62,233 bases of DNA from Methylophaga sp. (GTDB lineage: Bacteria; Pseudomonadota; Gammaproteobacteria; Nitrosococcales; Methylophagaceae): positions 1 through 62,233 of the forward strand of contig JASBUF010000008.1 of NCBI GenBank assembly GCA_030148085.1. The letters run 5' to 3'. The translations under genes and the position numbers were made by a program. The notes beneath the pieces are model-generated. The model worked only from the letters and a program-made list of their open reading frames with translations, searched no databases and was not told the DNA's origin. Positions 10,697 through 18,190 of the stretch are shown piece by piece. Within the stretch, counting starts at the first letter, position 1; each line of letters begins with the position of its first letter.

Positions 10697-11713
10697 GTGA
10701 GTTGGACTTTAGCGCAAATTGCACAGCATATTAATGGTCAGCTTGTAGGCGATCCGGATTACACCGTAACCGCCGTTGGCACCCTGACTGATGCCGGACC
10801 GGAGCATCTCAGCTTTCTGGCAAATACCAAGTATAAAAAGTATCTGCAATACACCCGGGCAGGGGCGGTTATCGTCGCTGCCGGGGTAGAGTCAGATTCT
10901 GACATCCAGCTGATCCAGGTGGATGATCCTTACGTCGCCTATGCCAAGGCAGCATCGCTACTGTATCCGGAGACAAAACCTGAAGCAGGAATCCATCCGA
11001 CGGCCTGGGTACACCCCCAAGCTGAGATTGCCGCTGATGTCACTATCGGTCCCAATGTAACGATAGAGCAGGGCGTTATCATTGCTGCTGGCACTAGTAT
11101 AGGTCCAGGCTCCGTGATAGAAGCTAATGTCAGGGTAGGAAACACCTGTCGAATCAAGGCCAACGTGACGCTATGCCGTGAGGTACAACTCGGTGACCGG
11201 GTTGTTATTCATCCCGGTGTGGTGATTGGTGCGGATGGCTTTGGTATCGCCAATGATAAAGGGCGCTGGATAAAAGTACCGCAAGTTGGTCGGGTCGTGA
11301 TAGGCAATGATGTTGAAATTGGTGCCAATACGACGATTGATCGCGGTGCTATCGATGACACGCTGATTGCTGATGGTGTCAAACTCGATAACCAGATCCA
11401 GATCGGACATAACGTTCGTATTGGTGAACACACCGTTATTGCCGGCTGTGTCGGCATTGCCGGAAGTACAGTTGTCGGCAAGTACTGCGCTATTGGTGGG
11501 GGGACAGGCATCGCCGGTCACATTGAAATCGCCGACGGTGTACAACTGACAGGTATGAGTATGGTGACCAAGTCAATTACCGAACCAGGTGTTTATTCTT
11601 CAGGAATTCCGATTGAGCCTGCCAGACAATGGCATAAAAATGTGGTTCGCTACCGGCAGCTGGATAAACTGTTTGCCCGTGTAGAACAATTAGAAAAACA
11701 ATTGAAAGACTAA
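10697..11713 (+). CDS. lpxD: UDP-3-O-(3-hydroxyacyl)glucosamine N-acyltransferase
   Basis: Third step of lipid A synthesis, adding the N-linked hydroxyacyl chain from acyl-ACP. 338 aa with a GTG start at 10697. An N-terminal uridine-binding domain (about 1-100, with LSFLANTKYKKYL) is followed by a left-handed beta-helix of hexapeptide repeats (about 105-290) and a C-terminal helix. The catalytic His is His238 in QIGHNVRIG. It lies between skp and fabZ in the conserved envelope cluster. Confidence 0.98.
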   Translation: MSWTLAQIAQHINGQLVGDPDYTVTAVGTLTDAGPEHLSFLANTKYKKYLQYTRAGAVIVAAGVESDSDIQLIQVDDPYVAYAKAASLLYPETKPEAGIHPTAWVHPQAEIAADVTIGPNVTIEQGVIIAAGTSIGPGSVIEANVRVGNTCRIKANVTLCREVQLGDRVVIHPGVVIGADGFGIANDKGRWIKVPQVGRVVIGNDVEIGANTTIDRGAIDDTLIADGVKLDNQIQIGHNVRIGEHTVIAGCVGIAGSTVVGKYCAIGGGTGIAGHIEIADGVQLTGMSMVTKSITEPGVYSSGIPIEPARQWHKNVVRYRQLDKLFARVEQLEKQLKD

Positions 11714-11814
11714 GTGCCTGACCAGCCTTGAGCGGCTTTTACTTTACCGGCAGGGAGAGTCACAGTAAGATTGTTGCTCTTTTATTAAAATGACACGTCC
11801 ATAGGGTTATTGGT

Positions 11815-12264
11815 TTGAACACGATTGATATACACGAAATTCAACGTCTGTTGCCGCATCGTTATCCTTTCCTACTGATCGACAGAGTGATTGAATTTAC
11901 CCCGGGTGAGCATCTGGTTGGCATTAAGAATGTGACTTTTAATGAACCTCACTTTACCGGCCATTTCCCTCAGCGCGTGATCATGCCGGGTGTGCTGATT
12001 CTTGAGTCCCTGGCACAAGCGACTGGCCTGTTGGCGTTCAAAACCGCTGATGCCATTCGTTCTGATGAAGCCTTATATTATCTGGCAGGCATTGATAACG
12101 CGCGTTTTAAAAAGCCGGTCGAGCCCGGTGACCAGTTGAAGCTTGAAGTTAAACTGGTCAAAAATAAGCGAAACCTCTGGAAATTCAGTGGCGAAGCGAG
12201 TGTCGATGGCGAAGTCGTCGTCAGTGCCGATATTATGTGTGTCAACCAAGAAATGCCCAAGTGA
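11815..12264 (+). CDS. fabZ: 3-hydroxyacyl-[ACP] dehydratase FabZ
   Basis: Dehydrates 3-hydroxyacyl-ACP in fatty acid elongation, competing with LpxA for hydroxyacyl-ACP. 149 aa. The hot-dog fold active site is visible as His50 in HFTGHFP and Glu64 in [10 protein letters not shown]. The start is a TTG at 11815 with AGGG at 11803-11806; the only nearby ATG (11790) is out of frame. A 101-bp gap separates it from lpxD, and its stop overlaps the lpxA start. Confidence 0.97.
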   Translation: MNTIDIHEIQRLLPHRYPFLLIDRVIEFTPGEHLVGIKNVTFNEPHFTGHFPQRVIMPGVLILESLAQATGLLAFKTADAIRSDEALYYLAGIDNARFKKPVEPGDQLKLEVKLVKNKRNLWKFSGEASVDGEVVVSADIMCVNQEMPK

Positions 12265-13031
12265 TTCATCCTACAGCCATTATTGATCCTTCAGCCGTCA
12301 TCGCTGATGACGTCAAAATTGGTCCGTACACGGTAATCGGACCTAACGTCGAAATTGGCGCTGGCTGTGAAATTGCCGCTCATGTGGTAATAAACGGGCC
12401 GACCAAGATTGGGCGTAACAACCGTATTTTTCAGTTCTCATCCATTGGTGAAGAGCCACAGGATAAGAAGTTCCATGGTGAAGATACCTGGCTTGAGATT
12501 GGTGATAACAATCTGATCCGCGAGTCGGTAACAATTAACCGTGGTACGGTTCAGGGAGGTGGTCTGACACGGGTTGGCAGTAATAACTGGATTATGGCCT
12601 ATGTGCATATCGCCCATGACTGCTTAATCGGTAACGATAATATTTTCGCCAATAACGCGTCACTGGCCGGTCATGTAGTGGTTGATGACTTTGTGATTCT
12701 CGGTGGCTTTACCCTGATCAGTCAGTTTAACTACCTGGGTTCACATAGCTTCAGTGCTATGGGTAGTGTAATTTCCCGAAATGTGCCACCCTACGTTTTG
12801 GTATCTGGGCATATGGCCAAACCGGTGGGGGTGAATGTAGAAGGCCTGAAACGTCGTCAGTTCTCTGAAACGCAGATCCGCAATATCCGTCAGGCTTATA
12901 AATACTTATACCGTTCAGGTCTGCGTATGGAAGAAGCGGAGCAACGTCTGGAAAACATTGAACAGGAAGCCGGAGAACTGGCGATCCTGATTGACTTCCT
13001 GAAGAAGCAGGAAGGCGGAATTATCCGGTAG
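12261..13031 (+). CDS. lpxA: UDP-N-acetylglucosamine acyltransferase
   Basis: First step of lipid A synthesis, O-acylation of UDP-GlcNAc. 256 aa from the GTG at 12261, which overlaps the fabZ stop (GTGA). An upstream in-frame GTG at 12237 would add eight residues unlike the family. The hexapeptide beta-helix starts at IHPTAIIDP. The catalytic His lies in AYVHIAHDC (His116/His119 region). In many relatives lpxB follows; here the operon ends in a hairpin and amt comes next on the other strand. Confidence 0.97.
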   Translation: MIHPTAIIDPSAVIADDVKIGPYTVIGPNVEIGAGCEIAAHVVINGPTKIGRNNRIFQFSSIGEEPQDKKFHGEDTWLEIGDNNLIRESVTINRGTVQGGGLTRVGSNNWIMAYVHIAHDCLIGNDNIFANNASLAGHVVVDDFVILGGFTLISQFNYLGSHSFSAMGSVISRNVPPYVLVSGHMAKPVGVNVEGLKRRQFSETQIRNIRQAYKYLYRSGLRMEEAEQRLENIEQEAGELAILIDFLKKQEGGIIR

Positions 13032-13050
13032 CTGAGTTCACAGCTACCGG
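13025..13050 (+). terminator. Hairpin at the end of lpxA, between convergent lpxA and amt
   Basis: A 10-bp perfect stem (CCGGTAGCTG at 13025-13034 with 13041-13050) closes a 6-nt loop and contains the lpxA TAG stop. TTTCACTCTT follows. It probably ends the long envelope operon and may also serve amt from the other side, whose stop is at 13064. Confidence 0.65.
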
Positions 13051-13063
13051 TTTCACTCTTGAA

Positions 13064-14248
13064 TTACTCGTTAGTTGGACTTGAGCTGATTTTATGAATG
13101 CTCAGGTCCGCACCGTTGTATTCTTCTTCCTGAGTTAAACGCAGTCCCATCAGAACTTTCAGCGCACCGTAGACAATAAAGCCGCCGACAAAGGCGACCA
13201 CAATACCCAGACCGGTACCAATCAGCTGTGAAATAAAGCTAACGCCACCCATTCCACCCAATGCAGCGGAGCCAAAGATCCCTGCGGCAATACCACCCCA
13301 CACGCCACACAAGCCATGCAGAGGCCAAACGCCAAGTACATCATCGATTTTCCATTTGTTCTGGGTCAGGGTAAATGTCCAGACGAACAGTGCACCTGCA
13401 ACCAAACCAGTGGTAAGTGCACCAAGTGGGTGCATGATATCTGAACCCGCACACACAGCGACTAATCCAGCCAGTGGACCATTGTGAACAAAGCCCGGGT
13501 CATTACGTCCCATCAGGCAGGCTGCGAGAATACCGCCTACCATTGCCATCAAAGAGTTCACAGCTACCAGGCCACTGATACCATCAATTTCCTGTGCTGA
13601 CATGACATTAAAGCCGAACCAGCCTACGCTTAAAATCCAGGCACCAAGCGCCAGAAAAGGAATACTTGATGGGGGATGGGCATACATTTCACCACTTTTA
13701 CCATAGCGGCCATAACGCGGACCTAGATGTAGCACTGCGGCCAATGCGATCCAGCCACCCACAGCATGAACGACAATAGAGCCGGCAAAATCATGGAAAC
13801 TGGCACCGAATTGCTCAGCTAACCAATCTTGAATGCCGAATGCACCATTCCAGGTAATGCCTTCAAAGAAAGGATAAACAAAACCAGCGATAAAGAACGT
13901 GGCGATAAGTTGTGGATTAAAGCGTGCCCGCTCTGCAATACCCCCTGAGACAATCGCTGGAATCGCTGCAGCAAAAGTCAGCAGGAAAAAGAATTTAACC
14001 AGTGCATAGCCATTGGCTTCGGTCAGGGCCGGTGCGGCATCGAAGAAGTCAATGCTGTAAGCAATACCATAACCTATAAAAAAGTAAGCAATACTGGAGA
14101 CGGCAAAGTCGACAATGATTTTGACCAATGCATTGACCTGGTTTTTCTTGCGCACAGTACCGACTTCAAGAAAAGCAAAGCCAGCGTGCATAGCCAGTAC
14201 CATGATGGCACCGAGTAGTATGAATAAAACATCAGTTGAGTTTTGCAC
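13064..14248 (-). CDS. amt: Ammonium transporter Amt
   Basis: Inner-membrane ammonium channel of the Amt/Mep/Rh family, 394 aa with about 11 membrane helices. The start region LLGAIMVLAMHAGFAFLEVGTVR and the signature DFAGSIVVHAVGG (near 150-165, with the twin-His pore first His) are clear. The start is a GTG at 14248 with AAGGA 7 nt upstream. No glnK, the PII partner usually adjacent, is in the window. The upstream sequence has a -24/-12 element, which fits nitrogen control by NtrC and sigma-54. Confidence 0.96.
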   Translation of the reverse strand: MQNSTDVLFILLGAIMVLAMHAGFAFLEVGTVRKKNQVNALVKIIVDFAVSSIAYFFIGYGIAYSIDFFDAAPALTEANGYALVKFFFLLTFAAAIPAIVSGGIAERARFNPQLIATFFIAGFVYPFFEGITWNGAFGIQDWLAEQFGASFHDFAGSIVVHAVGGWIALAAVLHLGPRYGRYGKSGEMYAHPPSSIPFLALGAWILSVGWFGFNVMSAQEIDGISGLVAVNSLMAMVGGILAACLMGRNDPGFVHNGPLAGLVAVCAGSDIMHPLGALTTGLVAGALFVWTFTLTQNKWKIDDVLGVWPLHGLCGVWGGIAAGIFGSAALGGMGGVSFISQLIGTGLGIVVAFVGGFIVYGALKVLMGLRLTQEEEYNGADLSIHKISSSPTNE

Positions 14249-14286
14249 TATCTTGTCCTTCTTGTTGTTTTAGATAAAGCACCAAA

Positions 14287-14306
14287 ATAGCAAGAAACGC
14301 ACCAAA
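14287..14306 (-). promoter_or_regulatory. Putative sigma-54 (-24/-12) promoter of amt
   Basis: On the minus strand TTGGTGCGTTTCTTGC places GG (14303-14302) and GC (14291-14290) exactly 10 bp apart. It matches the TGG--CG----TTGC consensus at all invariant positions. The predicted transcription start is near 14278, about 30 nt upstream of the GTG. Sigma-54 control of amt is well known in proteobacteria. Confidence 0.7.
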
Positions 14307-14357
14307 GTGGACTTTTATTGTTAACCAATGACTTATCGAAGTTTCAAACAATAATTG

Positions 14358-14371
14358 TGCAATGCATTGCA
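14358..14371. promoter_or_regulatory. 14-bp palindrome upstream of the amt sigma-54 promoter
   Basis: TGCAATGCATTGCA is a perfect palindrome 55 bp upstream of the -24 box. Next to it, on the minus strand, GCACCATAAAAATGCA resembles an NtrC site but with a spacer one base too long. It could be an activator site (NtrC or another dimer) for amt, or serve the divergent yfgM gene. The factor is not identified. Confidence 0.35.
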
Positions 14372-14462
14372 TTTTTATGGTGCGTGCTGAGTGGGCTTTG
14401 CACTATATGAGGGCGTCACACAGAACCCTATAGACATGATCCACAAGATGTGAATAAAAACG

Positions 14463-14468
14463 TATAAT
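14463..14468 (+). promoter_or_regulatory. Putative -10 box of the yfgM-bamB-der promoter
   Basis: A perfect TATAAT lies about 52 bp upstream of the yfgM ATG, placing transcription start near 14475. The matching -35 (around 14440-14445, TCCACA) is weak. No other promoter candidate stands out between amt and yfgM. Confidence 0.45.
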
Positions 14469-14519
14469 CTTCGCTTTTAAACTAAATACGTCTGTAGCGA
14501 ACAGCATTAAGGAGAGCGC

Positions 14520-15161
14520 ATGGATATCTATGCATCTGATGAAGAAAAAGCAGAAGCGATAAAACAGTGGTGGCGAGATAATGGCCGCTCAGTATTTGCC
14601 GGTGTGATTCTTGGTGGTGCTGCTATTTTTGGTTTCCGCTATTGGACTACTCATCAGGATGTGCAAGCGCAGAATGCTTCTGTTTTATATCAGCAGGCAG
14701 CGATTCAGATGAATCAGTCCGAGTATGAACAAGCGCAATCAACAGTAAGCCAACTGACAGCAGAGTATGCATCTACTGCCTATGCCGTGTTTGCCGCATT
14801 GGAGTTGGCACAGGTTGCGATCAAGAAAAATGAACTGGGCAAGGCTGAGGAGCAATTAAACTGGGTGCTCGACAACGCCAAACTCAGCGCCCACCGTGAT
14901 CTCGCTCGCCTGCGTTTGGGTCAGATTCATCTCCAGCAATCAAACTATGCCGCTGCGAACGACTTGATTCAGAACGCAGAAACAGCAGCATTCAGTTCGA
15001 TGTTTGCAGAACTGGAAGGTGACATTGCGCTGGCTCAGGGCAAAGCTGATGATGCACTTGCCGCTTACCAGCGTGCTGTGGCCAGCATGGCTGTCGGCGA
15101 TACTAGACAGCAATTACTGCAATTGAAACTGGATGATGTGGCGGTTGCTCATGAAGGTTAA
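14520..15161 (+). CDS. yfgM: YfgM-type membrane-anchored TPR protein
   Basis: A 213-aa inner-membrane protein with a short cytosolic N-terminus, one membrane helix (about 24-42) and a periplasmic TPR-like domain rich in Ala/Gln helices. YfgM in E. coli associates with the SecYEG translocon and PpiD, handing over secreted proteins. AAGGAGAG precedes the ATG. It overlaps bamB by 11 nt, and this pairing with bamB and der is conserved. The usual upstream hisS is absent; amt is there instead, on the other strand. Confidence 0.9.
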   Translation: MDIYASDEEKAEAIKQWWRDNGRSVFAGVILGGAAIFGFRYWTTHQDVQAQNASVLYQQAAIQMNQSEYEQAQSTVSQLTAEYASTAYAVFAALELAQVAIKKNELGKAEEQLNWVLDNAKLSAHRDLARLRLGQIHLQQSNYAAANDLIQNAETAAFSSMFAELEGDIALAQGKADDALAAYQRAVASMAVGDTRQQLLQLKLDDVAVAHEG

Positions 15162-16320
15162 AAAGCTACTTCCCTTACTATTGCTACCGATGTTCCTCGG
15201 ACTGAGTGGCTGTGGTGCTATTGAGTATCTCTTTGTTGAAGAGGTTTACGAGGCTCCGCCAAGCGAGTTGACTGAGTTCACACCTGAATTTGAATTAAAA
15301 GCTTTATGGAAAGCCGAGGCTGGAGACGGCGCTGGCGAAACCAATAACGACCTTGGTGCCTGGTGGCAGAACGGCTTGGTAGTGGCGGTTGATCACGAAG
15401 GTGAGGTCAGTGCCTTTAATGCTGAAACGGGTAAGCGTCAGTGGGAAACCGAACTGGATGTGACCGTTGTTGCCGGTGTCGGTGGCGGGATGGATCTGGT
15501 GTTGGTTGGAACCCAAAAAGGGGAGATGATCGCACTGAACGAAGCCGATGGAAAAGAACGCTGGCGCAGCCGTTTGACCAGTGAGGTGTTGGCACGCCCG
15601 ATTGCCGGTGAAAACGTTGTCGTCGCGCGTACAGCGGATGGCAGGGTGACTGGTATGTCAGCAGAAGACGGTAAGGTTATGTGGTCATACCAGCGCAGTG
15701 TGCCTTTGCTAAGCCTGCGTGGTGCTGGTGCTCCAGTAATTGCAGAAGGGCGCGTAATTGCTGGCTATGACAATGGCAAACTGGTCGCTTTATCAATTGC
15801 TGATGGCAAGGTCGTCTGGGAAAAGAGCGTCGCGGTTCCACGTGGACGTACTGAACTGGATCGTCTGGTCGATATTGATGCCGACCCTGTTGTTATCAAC
15901 GATACTGTTTACGCCGTGACCTATCAGGGTAATGTGGCAGGTGTTGATCTGACTTCCGGGCAAACGCTCTGGTCACGTGAAATGTCTTCCCAGGCTGGTT
16001 TGGATGCGGTGTATGGTGATGCTGTTTACGTAACAGACGATGAAGGCAATGTCTGGTCAGTACAGGATGGTAGTGGTGATGCATTATGGCGTCAGACACG
16101 TTTGGTGCGTCGCCACGTAACAGGCCCTGCCGTTGCAGGTGATTATGTTGTGGTCGGTGATCTGGAAGGTTATATACACTGGATTGCCCGCAACGATGGT
16201 CGTTTTGTCGCCAGACAGCAGATCACGGATGCTGCTATCCGTAGTCAACCATTTGTGGTGGATGGCGTGCTCTACATCACAGCAGCTGACGGCACAATTG
16301 CCGCTGTACGGGTACCGTAA
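15151..16320 (+). CDS. bamB: Outer membrane assembly lipoprotein BamB
   Basis: Lipoprotein subunit of the BAM complex, an eight-bladed beta-propeller made of PQQ-like repeats that binds BamA POTRA3. 389 aa from the ATG at 15151; an in-frame ATG at 15133 adds residues before the signal peptide and is unlikely. The lipoprotein signal ends at LSGC, with lipidated Cys27. Blade motifs such as GKRQWETELD, GKERWRSRL, GKVMWSY and GQTLWSRE recur through the protein. Confidence 0.96.
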   Translation: MKVKKLLPLLLLPMFLGLSGCGAIEYLFVEEVYEAPPSELTEFTPEFELKALWKAEAGDGAGETNNDLGAWWQNGLVVAVDHEGEVSAFNAETGKRQWETELDVTVVAGVGGGMDLVLVGTQKGEMIALNEADGKERWRSRLTSEVLARPIAGENVVVARTADGRVTGMSAEDGKVMWSYQRSVPLLSLRGAGAPVIAEGRVIAGYDNGKLVALSIADGKVVWEKSVAVPRGRTELDRLVDIDADPVVINDTVYAVTYQGNVAGVDLTSGQTLWSREMSSQAGLDAVYGDAVYVTDDEGNVWSVQDGSGDALWRQTRLVRRHVTGPAVAGDYVVVGDLEGYIHWIARNDGRFVARQQITDAAIRSQPFVVDGVLYITAADGTIAAVRVP

Positions 16321-16322
16321 AT

Positions 16323-17738
16323 TTGAAACCAGTTATCGCTCTAGTGGGCCGACCTAATGTCGGCAAATCCACCATCTTTAATCGTCTGACTCGCAGCCGT
16401 GATGCGCTGGTGGCTGACTTTGCCGGTCTGACGCGTGATCGTATTTACGGCACGGTCCGGGAAGAAGGTCTGGACTTTATCCTGATTGATACCGGTGGTC
16501 TGACTGATCAGACCGACAATATGGCTGAGTTGATGCGTAAGCAGGCGCAGCTGGCTATTGATGAAGCCGATTTGGTTTTATTTGTTGTCGATGGTCGTGC
16601 CGGTTTGATGCCTGCCGATCATGATGTTGCTCAACAACTGCGCAATCAGGGTAAGCCGATTCGTCTGGTCATTAATAAGACAGAAGGTGAGCAGCGTGAC
16701 TTGGTTGCGGCTGAGTTCTATGCCTTAGGTCTTGGTGAGCCTTTGGTGATCTCTGCTACACAGGGTCGGGGCATCAGTCAGGTGTTTGCTGAAATTGCCG
16801 AGGCAGTGCCTAACAGCCGTGCACCTGAACTTGATGAAACAGAAAGTGAAGATGAGACTGCGGCGCCTGATGATATTCGCCTTGCGGTATTAGGCCGTCC
16901 GAATGTGGGTAAATCAACACTGATCAATCGTCTGCTCGGTGAAGAACGTGTTGTTGCTTTTGATGAGCCAGGCACAACCCGTGACAGTATTCATATTCCG
17001 TTTGAAAAAGACGGCGTCAGTTATACCTTGATTGATACTGCCGGTGTCAGACGTCGTTCAAAAGTGTCTGAAAAGCTGGAAAAATTCAGTGTTCTGAAGA
17101 CCTTGCAGGCTCTGGAAGATGCCAATGTTGTGATGCTGGTTTTGGATGCGCACGAAGGTATTGTTGAACAGGATCTGCATCTGGCTGGCTTGATTATCGA
17201 AAGTGGACGTGCTGTTGTTCTGGCCGTTAATAAATGGGATGGCCTGGAAAAAAGTGAACGCGAATGGGTGGCCGCCAATGTCGAACGCCGTTTACCGTTC
17301 CTGAATTTTGCCAAAACGCATTTCATTTCAGCCTTGCATGGTAGTGGTGTGGGCTTATTGTTTAAGTCTGTGCGTCAAGCCTACCAGTCAGCGATGATGA
17401 AGATACCGACTTCTCGTTTGACCCGGGTATTGGAAGATGCGGTAGCCGATCATCAACCTCCACTGGTTCGAGGTCGTCGTATCAAATTCCGTTATGCGCA
17501 TTTGGGTGGTAAGAACCCACCACGGATCATTATTCACGGCAACCAGACAGATGCGACGCCTAACAGCTACAAACGCTATCTGGAAAATACCTTCCGTGAA
17601 GCCCTTAAATTACAGGGCACGCCGGTCATGATTGAATTCAAGACCAGTGACAACCCCTTCAAGGACAAAAAGCCAAAAGCGCCGGATGTGGCGGGTAAGC
17701 CTAAACAGCGTCCACCCAGACGCAGCCGTAAAGATTAG
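16323..17738 (+). CDS. der: Ribosome-associated GTPase Der (EngA)
   Basis: Double GTPase needed for 50S subunit assembly. 471 aa. The first G domain has GRPNVGKST at 9-17 and DTGG; the second has the same P-loop near 190-198 and DTAGVRRRSKV. An acidic linker (DETESEDE) separates them, and a KH-like domain with a basic tail ends the protein. The start is a TTG at 16323, 2 bp after bamB, with no strong ribosome binding site, suggesting coupling. It converges with the next gene across 1 bp. Confidence 0.98.
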   Translation: MKPVIALVGRPNVGKSTIFNRLTRSRDALVADFAGLTRDRIYGTVREEGLDFILIDTGGLTDQTDNMAELMRKQAQLAIDEADLVLFVVDGRAGLMPADHDVAQQLRNQGKPIRLVINKTEGEQRDLVAAEFYALGLGEPLVISATQGRGISQVFAEIAEAVPNSRAPELDETESEDETAAPDDIRLAVLGRPNVGKSTLINRLLGEERVVAFDEPGTTRDSIHIPFEKDGVSYTLIDTAGVRRRSKVSEKLEKFSVLKTLQALEDANVVMLVLDAHEGIVEQDLHLAGLIIESGRAVVLAVNKWDGLEKSEREWVAANVERRLPFLNFAKTHFISALHGSGVGLLFKSVRQAYQSAMMKIPTSRLTRVLEDAVADHQPPLVRGRRIKFRYAHLGGKNPPRIIIHGNQTDATPNSYKRYLENTFREALKLQGTPVMIEFKTSDNPFKDKKPKAPDVAGKPKQRPPRRSRKD

Positions 17739-17739
17739 G

Positions 17740-18078
17740 TCAGAGAATCCCCTGATCGTCTCCCATCAGGTTATCAAGGTCACTGAGCCGACCACGGATT
17801 TTTTCGCGGTTGGCCAGTTTCTCACGGGCTGCGGCCGGTAAGTCGGTAAACAAAATCACTTCTTTATCTATCAGTGTGTTGATCAAGTCCTCAAGCACCC
17901 TGATTAAGGTCATATCTGAGGCCGACAAAGCGCCTCTGGCATTATCTGCATCCCCACTTTGCTTCAAAAAAGCGATAAGTTCTTCCGAGTTAACCGAAAG
18001 GTACTCTTCTGCTCCCGGTTTGGAAGAGTCAAATACAGCGATGATGTTGCCCTGATCGTCTCTTTTTACGTAGGCCAT
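17740..18078 (-). CDS. Conserved small acidic protein (often mislabelled tryptophan synthase beta-like)
   Basis: A 112-aa soluble protein beginning MAYVKRDDQGNIIAVF, a start shared by small gammaproteobacterial proteins of unknown function, some annotated as tryptophan synthase beta-like. I see no PLP motif and no catalytic signature; the second half is predicted helical (VLEDLINTLIDKEVILFTDLPAAAREKL). The ATG at 18078 has GGAG 8 nt upstream. An in-frame ATG at 18102 without such a site is rejected. Function is unknown. Confidence 0.8.
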   Translation of the reverse strand: MAYVKRDDQGNIIAVFDSSKPGAEEYLSVNSEELIAFLKQSGDADNARGALSASDMTLIRVLEDLINTLIDKEVILFTDLPAAAREKLANREKIRGRLSDLDNLMGDDQGIL

Positions 18079-18190
18079 TATGCGTGCTCCGGCGCTTGCC
18101 ATTTCGGCTGTAATTTATGGGTAGTGGGCTTTACAGTAAAACAAAAAGCTGTGAAACTCATCAAATTATTTAGATTCTTGTTAGCCCTCG

